A stretch of DNA of 64,000 nt from contig NZ_CP015199.1 in assembly GCF_001648155.1 (NCBI RefSeq), positions 3,047,001 to 3,111,000 of the forward strand, given 5' to 3'. The position numbers and the translations under genes were made by a program. The DNA is from Chryseobacterium glaciei. Lineage in GTDB: Bacteria > Bacteroidota > Bacteroidia > Flavobacteriales > Weeksellaceae. Positions 15,523 to 22,932 of this stretch are shown piece by piece. The notes beneath the pieces were generated by a model, which saw nothing but the letters and a program-made list of their open reading frames with translations, did not search any database and was not told where the DNA came from. Positions within the stretch are counted from its first letter, which is position 1. Every line of letters begins with the position of its first letter.

Positions 15523-16362
15523 TTATTTACGTTTTTCAAATAACCATTTCGGAATTTCATCTGTTATCAAAAACGGAATCACAATATTGTTATGATTAAG
15601 GTTGGTGAAAGTCGTGAAGATCAGATTTTTGTCGGAAGGAAGTTTATTGTACAATTCAACGCTGCCAACATATGGATTTTCATCATCATTTTTACCGTGA
15701 ATTAACCAGATATTTTTCTCTTTAATTTTACTAAGATTCGACAAATCCGGAACGGCTGCAACAGAAACAACGGCTGCAAATGTATTGGGGCTCAAATTCA
15801 TAAGATTTTGAGCAGTTGAACCTCCCATCGAATAACCAATCAGATAGATTCTGCTTTTATCAATATTGGGATATTCTTTCTCAAGATCTTTAATCAGTTT
15901 CAATAAAGTCGAAACCTCGTTGGAAGGCTTTGAGACTTGAATTCCTTCTCCATTGATCTCATAATTTGTAGAGCGTGTATTAAATTGTGGTGCTACAACA
16001 TAACATGGAAATTTCTCATAAATTTCATCTCGCAACCATATTTTAGCGAATGGTTCAAGCTGATTTTCATTATCATTTCCAATCCTTGTAGAATTATGAA
16101 ATGTAATAACCAGCGGAAATTTCTCGTTTGTTCGATTATTTTTAGGCATTAAAAATCTATATGGAATTTTAATGTCATTATCTGCGAATATTTTCTTTTG
16201 AAATTTATCGGTATTTAAGCTGTTTAATAATTTTCTATTGTTTAAAAAGGTAAGCGTATCAACTTTTGTCTCCCGAAATTCCTTCTTTTGTGCAAAAGAT
16301 TGATTGATGGTGAAGATTAATAAAAGGAGTGTTAGATTTTGCTTTAGTTTTATTTTATGCAT
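15523..16362 (-). CDS. Secreted alpha/beta hydrolase (prolyl-oligopeptidase/esterase-like)
   Basis: A 279-residue protein with signal peptide 'LTLLLLIFTINQSFAQ'. The alpha/beta-hydrolase nucleophile elbow is 'IGYSMGGSTAQ'. An acid is likely in 'HGKNDDENPY' and the His in 'NLNHNNIV'. 'LPLVITFHNSTRIG'-like strands before the elbow supply the oxyanion region. The overall plan matches the secreted 'predicted peptidase/phospholipase-carboxylesterase' group. Substrate unknown. It is upstream of the small TPR gene and probably shares its transcript. Confidence 0.82.
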   Translation of the reverse strand: MHKIKLKQNLTLLLLIFTINQSFAQKKEFRETKVDTLTFLNNRKLLNSLNTDKFQKKIFADNDIKIPYRFLMPKNNRTNEKFPLVITFHNSTRIGNDNENQLEPFAKIWLRDEIYEKFPCYVVAPQFNTRSTNYEINGEGIQVSKPSNEVSTLLKLIKDLEKEYPNIDKSRIYLIGYSMGGSTAQNLMNLSPNTFAAVVSVAAVPDLSNLSKIKEKNIWLIHGKNDDENPYVGSVELYNKLPSDKNLIFTTFTNLNHNNIVIPFLITDEIPKWLFEKRK

Positions 16363-16396
16363 GGTGTTTATTACAATTGGAAGTATTTTTTACAAA

Positions 16397-17290
16397 CTAC
16401 TTTATTTTACTTTTTTCGATTTCATCCAAAGTTTTACCATCTTTATTTTTCCAGCTTCTTCTTCCATTAATTGAATAACCAACTATGACTGCGGCAGCTG
16501 CTGATGGACTTTTAAAGAGATGATCTTTATTGAAAACCAATTTCCCCAATTGATCTTTTGAAATTGTTGTATCTAAAATTAATTCTTCTCTTAATGTTTT
16601 GTAACCGTAATTTGCAGATTCATTTTCTGAAACTTCTGAACCAGAAAGAACAACAACTCCTTCATCTGTTTGTATTGCTTTGGCAACAATTGTTCTTGAA
16701 TTAAAGAAGAGCTCCTTTTCTGATTTTTCTTGTATTGTAAAGGAATTATTTAGACTATCATTATTTCTTTTCGAAGCTAATTGTTTTTCGAGAAATTTAT
16801 ATCCTAAAACACCATTTAAAAGTTTAATATTTTGTATAAACTCTTCCATTGCATCGCGATCTGGTAATGGCAGCAAGGTTAAAGTAGGGGTGTTACTATT
16901 GTCTAAGATATATCTTTCTGCTTCTTTTGTTATTTCAATTAAACGACTTTCTAAATATTTGATATGTGATTTTGTTATATTATCGTCTTTACTTGTAAAT
17001 AAAATTACTTCTGTCCAAAAGTCTTTATTAATTGCATGGTTTTTTAACCTTTCCCATACATTTTCTGCTTCACCAATATAAACTTTAGGTTTGCCAGTTT
17101 CATCATCAGTTCCAACTAAAAAATATACACCTTGAGTGTTTACCTGATTTTGAAAAGATGAGTTTAACTCAGTTATTTTATTCCTTGGACAAGATAATGA
17201 TTGAATTGTAAGGTTGACTAATTCAGCTAATTTTATTCCACTGACTGACCCCTCTTTTAAATATATTCTAATACTTTTTCCTAGTTTCAT
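16397..17290 (-). CDS. GIY-YIG nuclease domain protein with C-terminal DUF4357
   Basis: A protein of about 297 residues. A GIY-YIG nuclease-like domain lies at about 45-150: 'QGVYFLVGTDDETGKPKVYIGEAENVWERLKNH' contains the Y-F-L and Y-I-G strands, followed by the conserved Arg. A C-terminal DUF4357 domain ('LVFNKDHLFKSPSAAAAVIVGYSINGRRSWKNKDGKTL') follows. I chose the ATG at 17290 (MKLGKSIRIYL) over an in-frame TTG at 17308. This architecture is common in stand-alone genes near restriction or defence loci, but the neighbours here are housekeeping genes. Role unproven; DNA cleavage is inferred from the fold. Confidence 0.8.
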   Translation of the reverse strand: MKLGKSIRIYLKEGSVSGIKLAELVNLTIQSLSCPRNKITELNSSFQNQVNTQGVYFLVGTDDETGKPKVYIGEAENVWERLKNHAINKDFWTEVILFTSKDDNITKSHIKYLESRLIEITKEAERYILDNSNTPTLTLLPLPDRDAMEEFIQNIKLLNGVLGYKFLEKQLASKRNNDSLNNSFTIQEKSEKELFFNSRTIVAKAIQTDEGVVVLSGSEVSENESANYGYKTLREELILDTTISKDQLGKLVFNKDHLFKSPSAAAAVIVGYSINGRRSWKNKDGKTLDEIEKSKIK

Positions 17291-17300
17291 AGCTGTATTT

Positions 17301-19358
17301 TTACCCAAACGCCCTCTTCAACAAACTCTCCACTTTCGGCTCGCTTCCTCTGAAATTCTTATACAATTCCATTGGGTCCTTTGTACCACCGGAAGAAAGA
17401 AGAACTTTATATTTTGAGGCGATTTCAGGATTGAAAATTCCGTTTTCTTTAAAATATTGGAACGCATCGGCATCCAAAACTTCTGCCCATTTGTAAGAAT
17501 AATATCCCGCAGAATATCCACCTTGGAAAATATGTGAAAAACTTGGGCTCATCGCTGTTTCTGGATTTGCCGGATATAATTGTGTTGCTTTGGTGTATTT
17601 GTCTTCAAACTCTTTTACACTCTCATTCTCTAACTCTGAAACTTTAGTATGATAATTCATATCCAAAATCCCGAAACCTAATTGTCTCATCGTTTGATAA
17701 CCTTCCATAAAGTTTTTAGAAAGAGCAATTTTCTCGATTTTTTCGTCTGGAAGAATTTCACCTGTTTTATAATGTTTGGCGAAAGTTTTTAAGAACTCAG
17801 GTTCGTAACAGAAATTCTCTAGGAATTGAGACGGTAATTCCACAAAATCCCATTTTACAGAAGTTCCGGAAAGGGTAGGATATTGTGTATTCGCCAACAT
17901 TCCGTGAAGAGCGTGACCAAACTCATGGAATAAAGTCGTCACTTCCTGGAACGTCAACAAGCTCGGCGTATCTTTCGTCGGTTTGCTGAAATTACAAACA
18001 ATAGAAATATGCGGACGAGAATTTTCATCGTCTTTTTTATACTGGTTTTTATAACTCGTCATCCAAGCTCCGGCTCTTTTGCCTTTTCTAGGAAAATAAT
18101 CAACGTACAGAAGAGATTTGAAAGTTTTTTCAGGATTGTTACTTCCTGCTTCCAACTTCCCGCTTCCTGCTTCAAAGACTTCATACACTTTCACATCTTC
18201 ATGATATTTCGGAATGTCATTTCTTTCTTCAAAAGTTAATCCGAATAAGTTATTAGCCAATCCAAAAACGGCATCCTGAACCTGATCTAATGGGAAATAA
18301 GGTTTTAATTCCTCATCATTTAGATCATATTTTGCTTTACGAAGTTTTTCAGCATAAAAAGCGTGATCGTAACCTTGTATTTCATCAATTCCATCGGCTT
18401 TTGCTAATGATTTTAATTCCTCAATTTCTTTTTCGGCGTAAGGTTTAGCTTTTGTAAGCAATTCATTTAAAAAGTCTAATACTTTTGTTGGAGATTTTGC
18501 CATTCTTTCCTCCAAAACATAGTCTGCATAATTGGTGTAGCCTAATAATTCTGATTTTTGCTGTTTTAATTGAAGAAGCTCTTTGATTAAATTTTGATTG
18601 TCAAATTCTCCACCATCGAAAGATTTTTTACCATTGGCCAATGCTATTTCTTTTCTTAATTCACGGTTTTCAGCATAGGTCATAAACGGAAGATAACTTG
18701 GGTATTGTAATGTAATCACCCAGCCTTCAAGCTCTCTTTCTTTAGCTTCTTCGGCGTATTGTTCAATGATGGCTTCAGGAATTCCTGCCAAATCTTCTTT
18801 ATTGGTAATATGTTTGAAATAATTATTAGTAGAAGCCAACACATTTTGTCCGAATTGCAGAGATTTTAAAGATAAATCCATGCTGATATTCTTTAATTTT
18901 TCCTTGTCTTCTTCATTTAACAAAGCACCGCTTCTCACAAAACCTTTGTAAGTTTCATTTAAAAGCATTTGCTGTTCTTCATTAAGATTGTATTTCTCTT
19001 TTTCATCGTAAACCTTTTTGATTTTATTGAAAAGAGCTTCGTTTTGAGAGATTTTTGATGAATATTCTGTTAAGATCGGAGAAACATCCTGAGCGATCTG
19101 TTGAAGTTCGTCACTCGTTTCGGCGGAATTTAAATTGAAAAATATATTTGAAACAGCATCCAATTGCTCTCCCGAATACGCCAATGCTTCAATTACATTT
19201 TCAAAAGTTGGTTCTTCAGAGTTATTAACAATCGCATTGATTTCTTCTTCTGATGTTTGAATTAATTCCTTAAAAGCAGGAAGATAATCTTCATTTTTAA
19301 TAGAATTGAATGGCGCTGAATGATATGGTGTGTTAAATTTTTCTGTTAAAATATTCAT
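17301..19358 (-). CDS. dcp: M3 family peptidyl-dipeptidase (Dcp-like)
   Basis: A 685-residue zinc metallopeptidase. The catalytic motif is His478-Glu-Phe-Gly-His482 in 'TTLFHEFGHALHGML'. The distal Glu is expected in the helix that follows. The C-terminal 'FSHIFQGGYSAGYYSYKWAEVLDADAF' matches the M3 substrate-binding Tyr motif. There is no signal peptide, so it is probably cytoplasmic or periplasmic by another route. The ATG at 19358 is used; the frame extends upstream but without family similarity. Residues about 395-406 (EAGSGKLEAGSN) are encoded by a repetitive segment and lengthen a loop compared with other M3 peptidases (see 18141-18174). Confidence 0.93.
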   Translation of the reverse strand: MNILTEKFNTPYHSAPFNSIKNEDYLPAFKELIQTSEEEINAIVNNSEEPTFENVIEALAYSGEQLDAVSNIFFNLNSAETSDELQQIAQDVSPILTEYSSKISQNEALFNKIKKVYDEKEKYNLNEEQQMLLNETYKGFVRSGALLNEEDKEKLKNISMDLSLKSLQFGQNVLASTNNYFKHITNKEDLAGIPEAIIEQYAEEAKERELEGWVITLQYPSYLPFMTYAENRELRKEIALANGKKSFDGGEFDNQNLIKELLQLKQQKSELLGYTNYADYVLEERMAKSPTKVLDFLNELLTKAKPYAEKEIEELKSLAKADGIDEIQGYDHAFYAEKLRKAKYDLNDEELKPYFPLDQVQDAVFGLANNLFGLTFEERNDIPKYHEDVKVYEVFEAGSGKLEAGSNNPEKTFKSLLYVDYFPRKGKRAGAWMTSYKNQYKKDDENSRPHISIVCNFSKPTKDTPSLLTFQEVTTLFHEFGHALHGMLANTQYPTLSGTSVKWDFVELPSQFLENFCYEPEFLKTFAKHYKTGEILPDEKIEKIALSKNFMEGYQTMRQLGFGILDMNYHTKVSELENESVKEFEDKYTKATQLYPANPETAMSPSFSHIFQGGYSAGYYSYKWAEVLDADAFQYFKENGIFNPEIASKYKVLLSSGGTKDPMELYKNFRGSEPKVESLLKRAFG
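18141..18174. repeat. Low-complexity repeat inside the dcp coding region
   Basis: Tandem CTTCCTGCTTCC / CTTCCCGCTTCC units, in frame, encoding EAGSGKLEAGSN. The 11-mer CTTCCCGCTTC also occurs in the intergenic region 56866-56956. Confidence 0.55.
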
Positions 19359-19572
19359 TTTTCGATTTTTTAATAAGTGTAAATGTAATAATTCGTATTG
19401 ATTTGATGGTGGAATTCTCAAAAATAATGCCTCAATGAAAAGGTATGACAAAAATGCTTTATCTTTAATAATCTTGTCATATGAAAAGTTGAGATATAGG
19501 CGGAATGATTAATTTTGACAACAGACTTACAACTTAATGATGTTAAAAATTTAACCCTAAATATTTTAAACT

Positions 19573-20106
19573 ATGAAAACAATTTTAAAAATTATTGGCG
19601 TAATTGTTCTTTTAATTATTGGATATACCGTAATCGCAATGCTGGCTTTTGGTAAAAATTATCATTATGAAAAATCGATGGTAATTAATGCTCCGAAAGA
19701 CAAAGTATGGCAACAGATAAGCTCGATGAAAGCTTTTAACCAATGGAATCCGTGGATGAAATTAGATAAAACGATGAAAGTCACTTATACCGGAACTTCC
19801 GGAGAAGTGGGAGACAAATACTGTTGGGACAGCAAAAATGATGATGCTGGAGCAGGTTGTCAGGAAATCAAAGAATTAGTTTTAAACGAAAAACAAAAAA
19901 CAGAAATGATTTTTGTAAAACCTTTTGAAGGGCAGGCAACCTCTGAAATCGTTTTGTCTTCTGAAGGAAATGCTACAAAAGTAGTCTGGACTATGGACAC
20001 TGAGCAAGATCCTATGATGAAAATAATGCGACCAATGATGGATTACCAAATGGGGAAATCCTATGAAGAGGGTTTGAATAATTTGAAAGCGTTGGTAGAA
20101 AAATAA
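19573..20106 (+). CDS. Membrane-anchored SRPBCC (polyketide cyclase-like) protein
   Basis: A 177-residue protein with an N-terminal transmembrane helix (ILKIIGVIVLLIIGYTVIAML) followed by an SRPBCC domain. 'SMVINAPKDKVWQQISSMKAFNQWNPWMKLD' is the classic first strand and helix, 'TYTGTSGEVGDKYCWDS' comes next, and 'MGKSYEEGLNNLKALVEK' is the long C-terminal helix. The domain should sit on one face of the inner membrane; ligand unknown. The gene is alone, divergent from dcp, with a strong terminator after it. Confidence 0.82.
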   Translation: MKTILKIIGVIVLLIIGYTVIAMLAFGKNYHYEKSMVINAPKDKVWQQISSMKAFNQWNPWMKLDKTMKVTYTGTSGEVGDKYCWDSKNDDAGAGCQEIKELVLNEKQKTEMIFVKPFEGQATSEIVLSSEGNATKVVWTMDTEQDPMMKIMRPMMDYQMGKSYEEGLNNLKALVEK

Positions 20107-20112
20107 AATGAG

Positions 20113-20140
20113 AGCCTTGTAGATTTTACAAGGCTTTTTC
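20113..20140 (+). terminator. Intrinsic terminator after the SRPBCC gene
   Basis: AGCCTTGTA-gattt-TACAAGGCT followed by four further T. Confidence 0.8.
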
Positions 20141-20256
20141 AATGGGGTCTCTTTATTAAAAGTTATGTGTAATTATTTTGCTTATTTGAAGTTTTTAGAA
20201 ATTCAAAAATAAAATATTATTCAAAAAAATATTATCTTTATATAAAGAAAAGATTT

Positions 20257-20706
20257 ATGGAGAAGACCGTATTTGAGAAAAATGCCATAAGAAACTTTGT
20301 GAAGACCATTATTGCCGAAAAAATCGAAAAGCTGAAAAACTTTATCGAATTTACGTTGGATGCAACGCGTGATATCAAAAAAACTCCGAAATATGACAGT
20401 ATGAGGGAGGAAATGCAAGAGGAGATTTATCAGATGCAAAGACAACTGGCGGCCTTAAATGACCTTCAGCGAAATATGTCAAAAGTTCTAAATAATGCCA
20501 CAGAAAGAGTGCAGTTGGGTTCGATTGTCATTACCAATAAAGCTCGTTTTTACATATCAGTTTCCTTGGGAGAGTTCTTTTTTGAGGGAGATCGCTTTTA
20601 CGCTATTTCCTCGGAAAGCCCGATGGCTAAAAAAATGATGGGCATGAAACCCGGAGATGATTTTACCCTCAATAAAATTCATCAGGAAATCGTAGAAGTT
20701 TTGTAG
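20257..20706 (+). CDS. GreA/GreB-like transcription factor
   Basis: A 149-residue protein with a Gre-factor layout. The N-terminal half is a helical hairpin (ATRDIKKTPKYDSMREEMQEEIYQ, then MQRQLAALNDLQRNMSKVL). The C-terminal half is FKBP-like ('VQLGSIVITNKARFYISVSLGEFFFEGDRFYAISSESPMAKKMMGMKPGDDFTL'), where 'SP..K...G...GD' is the GreA C-terminal signature. The coiled-coil tip lacks the clear D-x-x-E acid pair of GreA, so cleavage-stimulating activity cannot be assumed. It may act in the RNA polymerase secondary channel. No operon partner. Confidence 0.75.
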   Translation: MEKTVFEKNAIRNFVKTIIAEKIEKLKNFIEFTLDATRDIKKTPKYDSMREEMQEEIYQMQRQLAALNDLQRNMSKVLNNATERVQLGSIVITNKARFYISVSLGEFFFEGDRFYAISSESPMAKKMMGMKPGDDFTLNKIHQEIVEVL

Positions 20707-20708
20707 AA

Positions 20709-20823
20709 TTATGAATTGTGAATTGTGAATTGATTTTTAGTACTGTCATTCTGACGAAGGAAGAATCTAAATTTTTAACTCGTAGCATAAAACCAACAAC
20801 TAACAACCGCCAACGATCAACTT
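20709..20823. repeat. Intergenic cluster of dispersed short repeats
   Basis: Three repeat types seen elsewhere in the window lie back to back. GAATTGTGAATTGTGAATTG (20713-20732) relates to 32201-32301 and 58197-58260. GTCATTCTGACGAAGG...AATC (20745-20768) relates to 54586-54610 and 60942-60965. The 'AACTAACAAC...CAACGATCAAC' type (20790-20822) relates to 34759-34793. No protein reading frame is supported. Confidence 0.6.
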
Positions 20824-20828
20824 TTTCG

Positions 20829-20836
20829 TAATTTTG
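20829..20836 (+). promoter_or_regulatory. -7 element of the nitroreductase gene
   Basis: TAATTTTG, then CATCT, then ATG at 20842: a near-leaderless arrangement. Confidence 0.45.
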
Positions 20837-20841
20837 CATCT

Positions 20842-21375
20842 ATGAATAAAGCAGAAGTTTTAAAAGAAATCATAGAGCAAAGAAAAAGCATCTTTCCAAA
20901 AGATTACACTGAAACCGAAATGTCTCAGGAAATTATTAATGAAATCCTGAATTCAGCGACATTTGCTCCCAATCACAAACGTACAAAACCTTGGCGTTTT
21001 AAGATCTTCAAAGGAGAAGAAAAAGCGAAATTAGCTTCCGAAATGCAGGCTATTTACAAAGCTTCTCAACCCGAACAACTATTTTTAGAGAAAAAATATA
21101 ATGATATTGGCTTTAAAATCAATAAAGCTGATGCTGTTGCTTCAATCATTGTCAATTTCAGCGGAATGGTTCCTGAATGGGAAGAAATCGCTGCCGTTTC
21201 GATGGCTGTTCAGAACATGTATTTAACTTGTACAGCAAATAATATCGGCTGTTACTGGAGTTCTCCTAAAATTGTAGACCAATTGAAAGATTCTCTGACG
21301 ATCGAAGAGAACCAGAAATGTCTTGGGCTTTTCTACATGGGGAAGGTTGATCACTTTAACAATGGATCTGTTTAA
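20842..21375 (+). CDS. Nitroreductase family protein
   Basis: A 177-residue FMN-dependent oxidoreductase domain. 'EIIEQRKSIFPKDYTETEMSQEIINEILNSATFAPNHKRTKPWRFKIF' carries the N-terminal 'R(K/R)S...' FMN-phosphate motif and the 'APNH..T.PWRF' loop. 'AAVSMAVQNMYLTCTANNIGCYWSSP' is the central helix plus Gly-rich turn, and 'LGLFYMGK' the C-terminal FMN contact. The length (about 180) fits the short YdjA/BluB-like group. Physiological substrate unknown; NAD(P)H donor inferred. It is followed by the structured-RNA candidate at 21417. Confidence 0.9.
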   Translation: MNKAEVLKEIIEQRKSIFPKDYTETEMSQEIINEILNSATFAPNHKRTKPWRFKIFKGEEKAKLASEMQAIYKASQPEQLFLEKKYNDIGFKINKADAVASIIVNFSGMVPEWEEIAAVSMAVQNMYLTCTANNIGCYWSSPKIVDQLKDSLTIEENQKCLGLFYMGKVDHFNNGSV

Positions 21376-21416
21376 ACCTTTTTTTAGAGGCTTTTGAATT
21401 CGCCGAATTATTTTAA

Positions 21417-21511
21417 GGAGCTATTTCCCGCTTTCCACTGTATCTTTTTAGTTACGGCCTCCGCTTCGCTCCGGCCGCAACAAAAAAGGATGTCGTTTCA
21501 ATCGGGGCTAG
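21417..21511 (+). ncRNA. Structured RNA candidate upstream of rpsP
   Basis: A GC-richer island in AT-rich DNA with nested complementarity. ATCTTTTTAGTTACGGCC (21442-21459) pairs with 21473-21491, including one U-G pair that forms only on the plus strand. Outside it CCCG (21427-21430) pairs with CGGG (21503-21506), and AGC (21419-21421) with GCT (21507-21509), leaving the bulge TATTT. There is no open reading frame of interest. It recalls a conserved element often seen between flavobacterial genes and may belong to the published Flavo-1 RNA class, but I cannot check that. The strand is chosen from the wobble pair. Confidence 0.5.
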
Positions 21512-21666
21512 GGTAGCAGGCCTTTGATAATAAATTTTAGAAGAAAAAGTAAAGATTAGTTAAAGTAAAACTTTACAAATTTATCAATGAAAGCCCATTA
21601 AAGCTTACTACATTGTTAGATTGATAAATTGTTGCATTTATTAAACGTAGAATTGAAAATTTTATT

Positions 21667-21707
21667 TATCTTTGCACTCTTAAATATTTAACTGGGACGA
21701 GTTCCCA
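21667..21707 (+). promoter_or_regulatory. rpsP promoter element and leader hairpin
   Basis: TATCTTTG (21667-21674) matches TAnnTTTG. In the 48-base leader that follows, TGGGA (21693-21697) can pair with TCCCA (21703-21707). This could be a site for ribosomal-protein feedback, but it is short. Confidence 0.5.
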
Positions 21708-21722
21708 TAAAATTCAAACATT

Positions 21723-22295
21723 ATGTCAGTAAAAATCAGATTACAAAGACACGGATCAAAAGGGAGACCTTTTTTCCACATCGTGGTTGCAGATGCTAGA
21801 GCTAGAAGAGATGGTAGATTCATCGAGAAACTAGGTACTTACAACCCAATTACTAACCCTGCGACTATCGATTTGAACGTTGATTCTGCTGTAAAGTGGT
21901 TAAACAACGGTGCTCAACCAACTGATACTGCAAGAGCTATTCTTTCTTACAAAGGAGTACTTTACAAAAAACACTTACAAGGTGGTGTTGCTAAAGGATC
22001 TTTTGACGAGGCTGAAGCTGAAAAAAGATTTGCTGCTTGGTTAGAAACTAAAGAACAAAAAGTACAAGGTAAAGTAGAAGGTTTATCTAAAGCTCAAGTT
22101 GACGCTAAGAAAGCTGCTTTAGAAGCTGAAGTTAAAGTAAACGAAGCTAGAGTTGCTGCTGCTGCACAAGTTATCGCTGATGCTAAAGCTGCTGAAGAAG
22201 CTGCTAATGCACCTGCTGAAGAAGTTGTTGCTGAAGCTACTACAGAAGGAGAAGCTCCTGCTGCTACTGAAACTGAAGAAAACACTGAAGCTTAA
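21723..22295 (+). CDS. rpsP: 30S ribosomal protein S16
   Basis: A 190-residue protein. Residues 1-85 are the conserved S16 core ('[41 protein letters not shown]'). The rest is a Lys/Glu then Ala/Glu-rich extension ([17 protein letters not shown], then alternating A, E, V), at least 80 residues longer than E. coli S16, as is usual in Bacteroidota. The extension is rich in GCT and GAA codons and ends strongly acidic. It assembles into the small ribosomal subunit body. rimM follows 11 bases downstream, the classic rpsP-rimM order. Confidence 0.97.
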   Translation: MSVKIRLQRHGSKGRPFFHIVVADARARRDGRFIEKLGTYNPITNPATIDLNVDSAVKWLNNGAQPTDTARAILSYKGVLYKKHLQGGVAKGSFDEAEAEKRFAAWLETKEQKVQGKVEGLSKAQVDAKKAALEAEVKVNEARVAAAAQVIADAKAAEEAANAPAEEVVAEATTEGEAPAATETEENTEA

Positions 22296-22306
22296 AAATC
22301 CCTGTT

Positions 22307-22849
22307 ATGCGTAAAGAAGATTGCTATTTACTAGGAAAAATCACACGCAGACACGGCCTTGCGGGTAATGTGATCCTTAAATTGGACACAGACCAGCCGG
22401 AGCTTTACAATAAACTGGAATCAATATTCGTTGAAATCAACGGATTATTGGTTCCTTTTTTTATTGAAAAATCATCTTGGAGCAAATTAGATGCTCTTAA
22501 TCTTGCCTTTAAAAACTCTTCTGAGGCTTTGGTAGACCAATCTTTGGGGAAAAGCGTTTACTTACCGCTTACTACATTGCCTAAACTTTCAGGGAAACAG
22601 TTTTATTATCACGAGATCATCGGATATAATATTCTTGATGAAAATGATAATGATTGTGGTGTCATCAGATCTGTAAACGATCAGACCGCTCAGGTTTATT
22701 TCGTAACAAACCTAGACGGAAAAGAAGTTGTCATCCCAATGATTAAAGACTGGATTCTGGAAGTCGATAGAGAAGAAAGAATCATCAAAATGATACTTCC
22801 TGAAGGTCTTATTGATGTCTTTTTAGTTTCTTCTAAGAAAGACGAATAA
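22307..22849 (+). CDS. rimM: Ribosome maturation factor RimM
   Basis: A 180-residue 16S rRNA processing factor that binds S19 and helps mature the 30S head. The N-terminal RimM barrel begins 'CYLLGKITRRHGLAGNVILKLDTD' (G-x-I-x-x-x-x-G-x-x-G). The C-terminal PRC-like barrel contains 'YYHEIIGYNILDENDNDCGVIRSVND' and 'VVIPMIKDWILEVDREERIIKMILPEGLIDV'. Both domains are complete. It sits directly after rpsP in the same transcript. Confidence 0.96.
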   Translation: MRKEDCYLLGKITRRHGLAGNVILKLDTDQPELYNKLESIFVEINGLLVPFFIEKSSWSKLDALNLAFKNSSEALVDQSLGKSVYLPLTTLPKLSGKQFYYHEIIGYNILDENDNDCGVIRSVNDQTAQVYFVTNLDGKEVVIPMIKDWILEVDREERIIKMILPEGLIDVFLVSSKKDE

Positions 22850-22870
22850 GTTAATTTAATTATCTTCTAA

Positions 22871-22902
22871 AAAAGATGATAGCTAATAAAACCATCATCT
22901 TT
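22871..22902. terminator. Convergent terminator between rimM and the serine hydrolase gene
   Basis: AAAGATGAT (22872-22880) / ATCATCTTT (22894-22902). A T tract follows only on the minus strand, so it serves mainly the gene at 22933, with a possible weak effect for rimM. Confidence 0.65.
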
Positions 22903-22932
22903 CCATTACACATTACCAATTACTTATATTAT

